A stretch of 42,443 nt of DNA, taken from Spirochaetia bacterium (GTDB lineage: Bacteria; Spirochaetota; Spirochaetia; CAKZLE01). Of the stretch, positions 41,010 to 42,443 are shown in pieces; positions within the stretch are counted from its first letter, which is position 1; each line of letters starts with the position of its first letter. The position numbers were made by a program, and so were the translations under genes. The stretch covers positions 1 through 42,443 of the forward strand of contig JAIPFY010000024.1 in assembly GCA_021736385.1 (NCBI GenBank), read 5' to 3'. Below the pieces are notes generated by a model that saw nothing but the letters and a program-made list of their open reading frames with translations, made no database searches and was not told the origin of the DNA.

Positions 41010-42443
41010 TTATAGTTGGTTCTTGCTCTGAGGGTCGAATGCATCTCTGAGCCCGTCCCCAAGGAAGTTCATGGCGAAGAGGAACAGGGTCATGGCAATG
41101 GCCGGGAACATCAGTCGCCATGGATAGAGGGTCATCCCTTCGACAGCATCACCGACAAGTGATCCCCAGGAGGCATATGGAGCCTGCACGCCGAGTCCAA
41201 GGAAGGAGAGGAACGATTCCATCATGATGAATGCCGGTATCCTCAGCGTCGAGAAGACGATGATGATACTCAGGGAGTTCGGTACCAGGTGTCGGAAGAT
41301 GATCCTCTGGGGAGAAGCCCCCATCGATCGTGCCGCCTCGATGAACTCCGAGTTCTTCAATGAGATGATCTGCCCTCTGACCATACGGGCTACGGTGAGC
41401 CAGCTCACGATAGCCAGTGCGAAGAAGAGGTTGAGGATGTTCCGTCCGAAGATCGCCATCATGATGATGACGAGCAGCATATAGGGAAGCCCGTAGATGA
41501 CATCGACGATACGCATGAGTATGTAGTCGACCTTGCCTCCGAGGTATCCGGCGAATGCACCGACGATGATACCGATGAGCACACTGGTGATCGTACCGAT
41601 GAACCCGATGGCGATCGAGACCTGTCCTCCGTAGATGATACGTGAGAGCATGTCACGTCCTGCGTAGTCGGTGCCGAAGTAGTATCTGCGATCATGTTTT
41701 CGTGATGCTTCCACATCGGCGGTCATGGTGCTGTTCACCGTGATGGTCTTCTTGAGCGGGAAGGTCTGCTCGCCTTGTGCGACCACTTCATCAAGGTCGT
41801 CTTCGGCATAGTCCTCTACCTCGTTATTGATCTTGCTCAGCAGGTTCGCCTTCAGCATGGACTCTTCTTTTTTCTCTGACAGGTCTTCCAACGCATCTGA
41901 GACGAACCGTTCCATCTCGATGTCAGAGACACCGCTGTTGGCCACTTTTGTCTGGTTCGAGACCTGCTGGACTACCTCTTTGGCCCCCTGAGTGATGATG
42001 CTGTCACGGGAGGAACCGGTCAGCTCTGCATAGAGGTCAACCAGTTCATCGGAGGAGAGCTTCCTGATATCGGTCTTCCTGCCGTCCTCATCGATGATGT
42101 GGATCCTGTCGATATCGAAGATCAGCTCGGTCTCGATCTTTTCGAGCATACGGTCCAGAGTCCGCTGCTCAGAAGCGGTGAGGGTCACGCCCTCTGCTTC
42201 ACCGATGGCCGTGAAGTACTCCCACTTCTGGGTGGGGGACATGGATTTTACCCGTAGTTCCTCAGCTTCGGAGATGACGATACGTCCGTCCCGATAAGCC
42301 TGGAAGTAGATGTCCCGCATCTTCTTCTCTACCATGAGTTCCCCTGCCGTCATGGTCAGGGAAGGTCTCAGATGCTGGTGGTCGAGAATGATCTCCTTAT
42401 AGGAGTAGATGGGGAGGAATGATGCGAACAGTGACAGAAATGC
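41010..42443 (-). CDS. oppC: Oligopeptide ABC transporter permease OppC with a large extracytoplasmic insert (5' end outside window)
   Basis: The frame is open to the right edge, and the ATG at 42353 is internal: the 30 codons before it encode FLSLFASFLPIYSYKE, the end of the first transmembrane helix. The membrane core starts near YYFGTDYAGRDMLSR and has five further helices plus the EAA loop AARSMGASPQRIIF that contacts the ATPases. Ordinary OppC proteins have a short loop between helix 1 and this motif. Here about 220 residues intervene, charged and without helices, so they probably form an extracytoplasmic domain. The frame is unbroken, so this is an insertion, not a frameshift. Permease family secure; function of the insert unknown. 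Confidence 0.9.
   Translation of the reverse strand, partial: AFLSLFASFLPIYSYKEIILDHQHLRPSLTMTAGELMVEKKMRDIYFQAYRDGRIVISEAEELRVKSMSPTQKWEYFTAIGEAEGVTLTASEQRTLDRMLEKIETELIFDIDRIHIIDEDGRKTDIRKLSSDELVDLYAELTGSSRDSIITQGAKEVVQQVSNQTKVANSGVSDIEMERFVSDALEDLSEKKEESMLKANLLSKINNEVEDYAEDDLDEVVAQGEQTFPLKKTITVNSTMTADVEASRKHDRRYYFGTDYAGRDMLSRIIYGGQVSIAIGFIGTITSVLIGIIVGAFAGYLGGKVDYILMRIVDVIYGLPYMLLVIIMMAIFGRNILNLFFALAIVSWLTVARMVRGQIISLKNSEFIEAARSMGASPQRIIFRHLVPNSLSIIIVFSTLRIPAFIMMESFLSFLGLGVQAPYASWGSLVGDAVEGMTLYPWRLMFPAIAMTLFLFAMNFLGDGLRDAFDPQSKNQL

Noticed and set aside
41010-42443. Frameshift or gene fusion in oppC
   Set aside because: The frame is continuous from the edge through the insert to a complete permease core, and the first helix is in the same frame. 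This is an insertion.
1-42443. CRISPR array, tRNA, rRNA, prophage or insertion sequence
   Set aside because: I found no regularly spaced direct repeats, cloverleaf with CCA-type end, integrase or transposase motif on either strand. The TATGCA repeats are short and irregular.

Overview
The window is a chromosomal stretch of about 42 kb with moderate-to-high GC. It is densely packed with housekeeping and accessory metabolic genes in short operons on both strands. I see no tRNA or rRNA gene, insertion sequence, prophage or CRISPR array. The gene mix fits a free-living, probably anaerobic bacterium, most likely a spirochaete: isoleucine made through citramalate, an AddAB-type nuclease, a TrpXYZ-like ABC importer, lipoprotein binding proteins, and an oligopeptide permease with a large extracytoplasmic insert. 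That assignment is inference from family resemblance and is only moderately certain.

Left part (1-10.7 kb): two convergent sensor histidine kinases (the first is cut by the window edge and carries a receiver domain), a membrane HD-domain phosphohydrolase, a HAD-type 5'-nucleotidase, a membrane 4Fe-4S protein with a repeated C-terminal extension, a Cof-type HAD phosphatase, an OsmC-family protein, the branched-chain amino acid exporter pair azlCD, and a CPBP-family membrane protease. Middle part (10.8-25.8 kb): an operon of a TPR protein, AddB-like and AddA-like helicase-nuclease subunits and a small DUF2007-like protein. It is followed on the minus strand by psuG with a MalY/PatB C-S lyase, a three-gene ABC importer resembling TrpXYZ, and aroA with a threonine aldolase.

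Right part (25.8-36.5 kb): one long plus-strand operon for branched-chain amino acids, in the order leader peptide, ilvN, ilvC, leuA, cimA, leuB, ilvE, ilvD, ilvB. It supplies acetohydroxyacid synthase, the common IlvC/IlvD/IlvE steps, the leucine-specific LeuA/LeuB steps and the citramalate entry to isoleucine. leuC and leuD are not in the window. From 36.5 kb to the end lie oppA, an unrecognised small membrane protein on the opposite strand, and oppF, oppD and oppC, the last cut by the window edge.

The most interesting signal is the 564-base gap between aroA and ilvN. It encodes an 84-residue reading frame whose last 42 codons include 30 for Leu, Ile or Val, five of them CTA. Candidate mutually exclusive RNA stems and a seven-T run follow, just before the ilvN ribosome binding site. 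This looks like a translation-coupled attenuator controlling the whole ilv-leu-cim operon. A second recurring signal is that at least four genes (HD protein, CPBP protease, TPR protein, aroA) have a sigma70-like promoter with a 17-base spacer whose -10 box ends only 6-8 bases before the start codon, and no Shine-Dalgarno sequence. They are candidate leaderless mRNAs.
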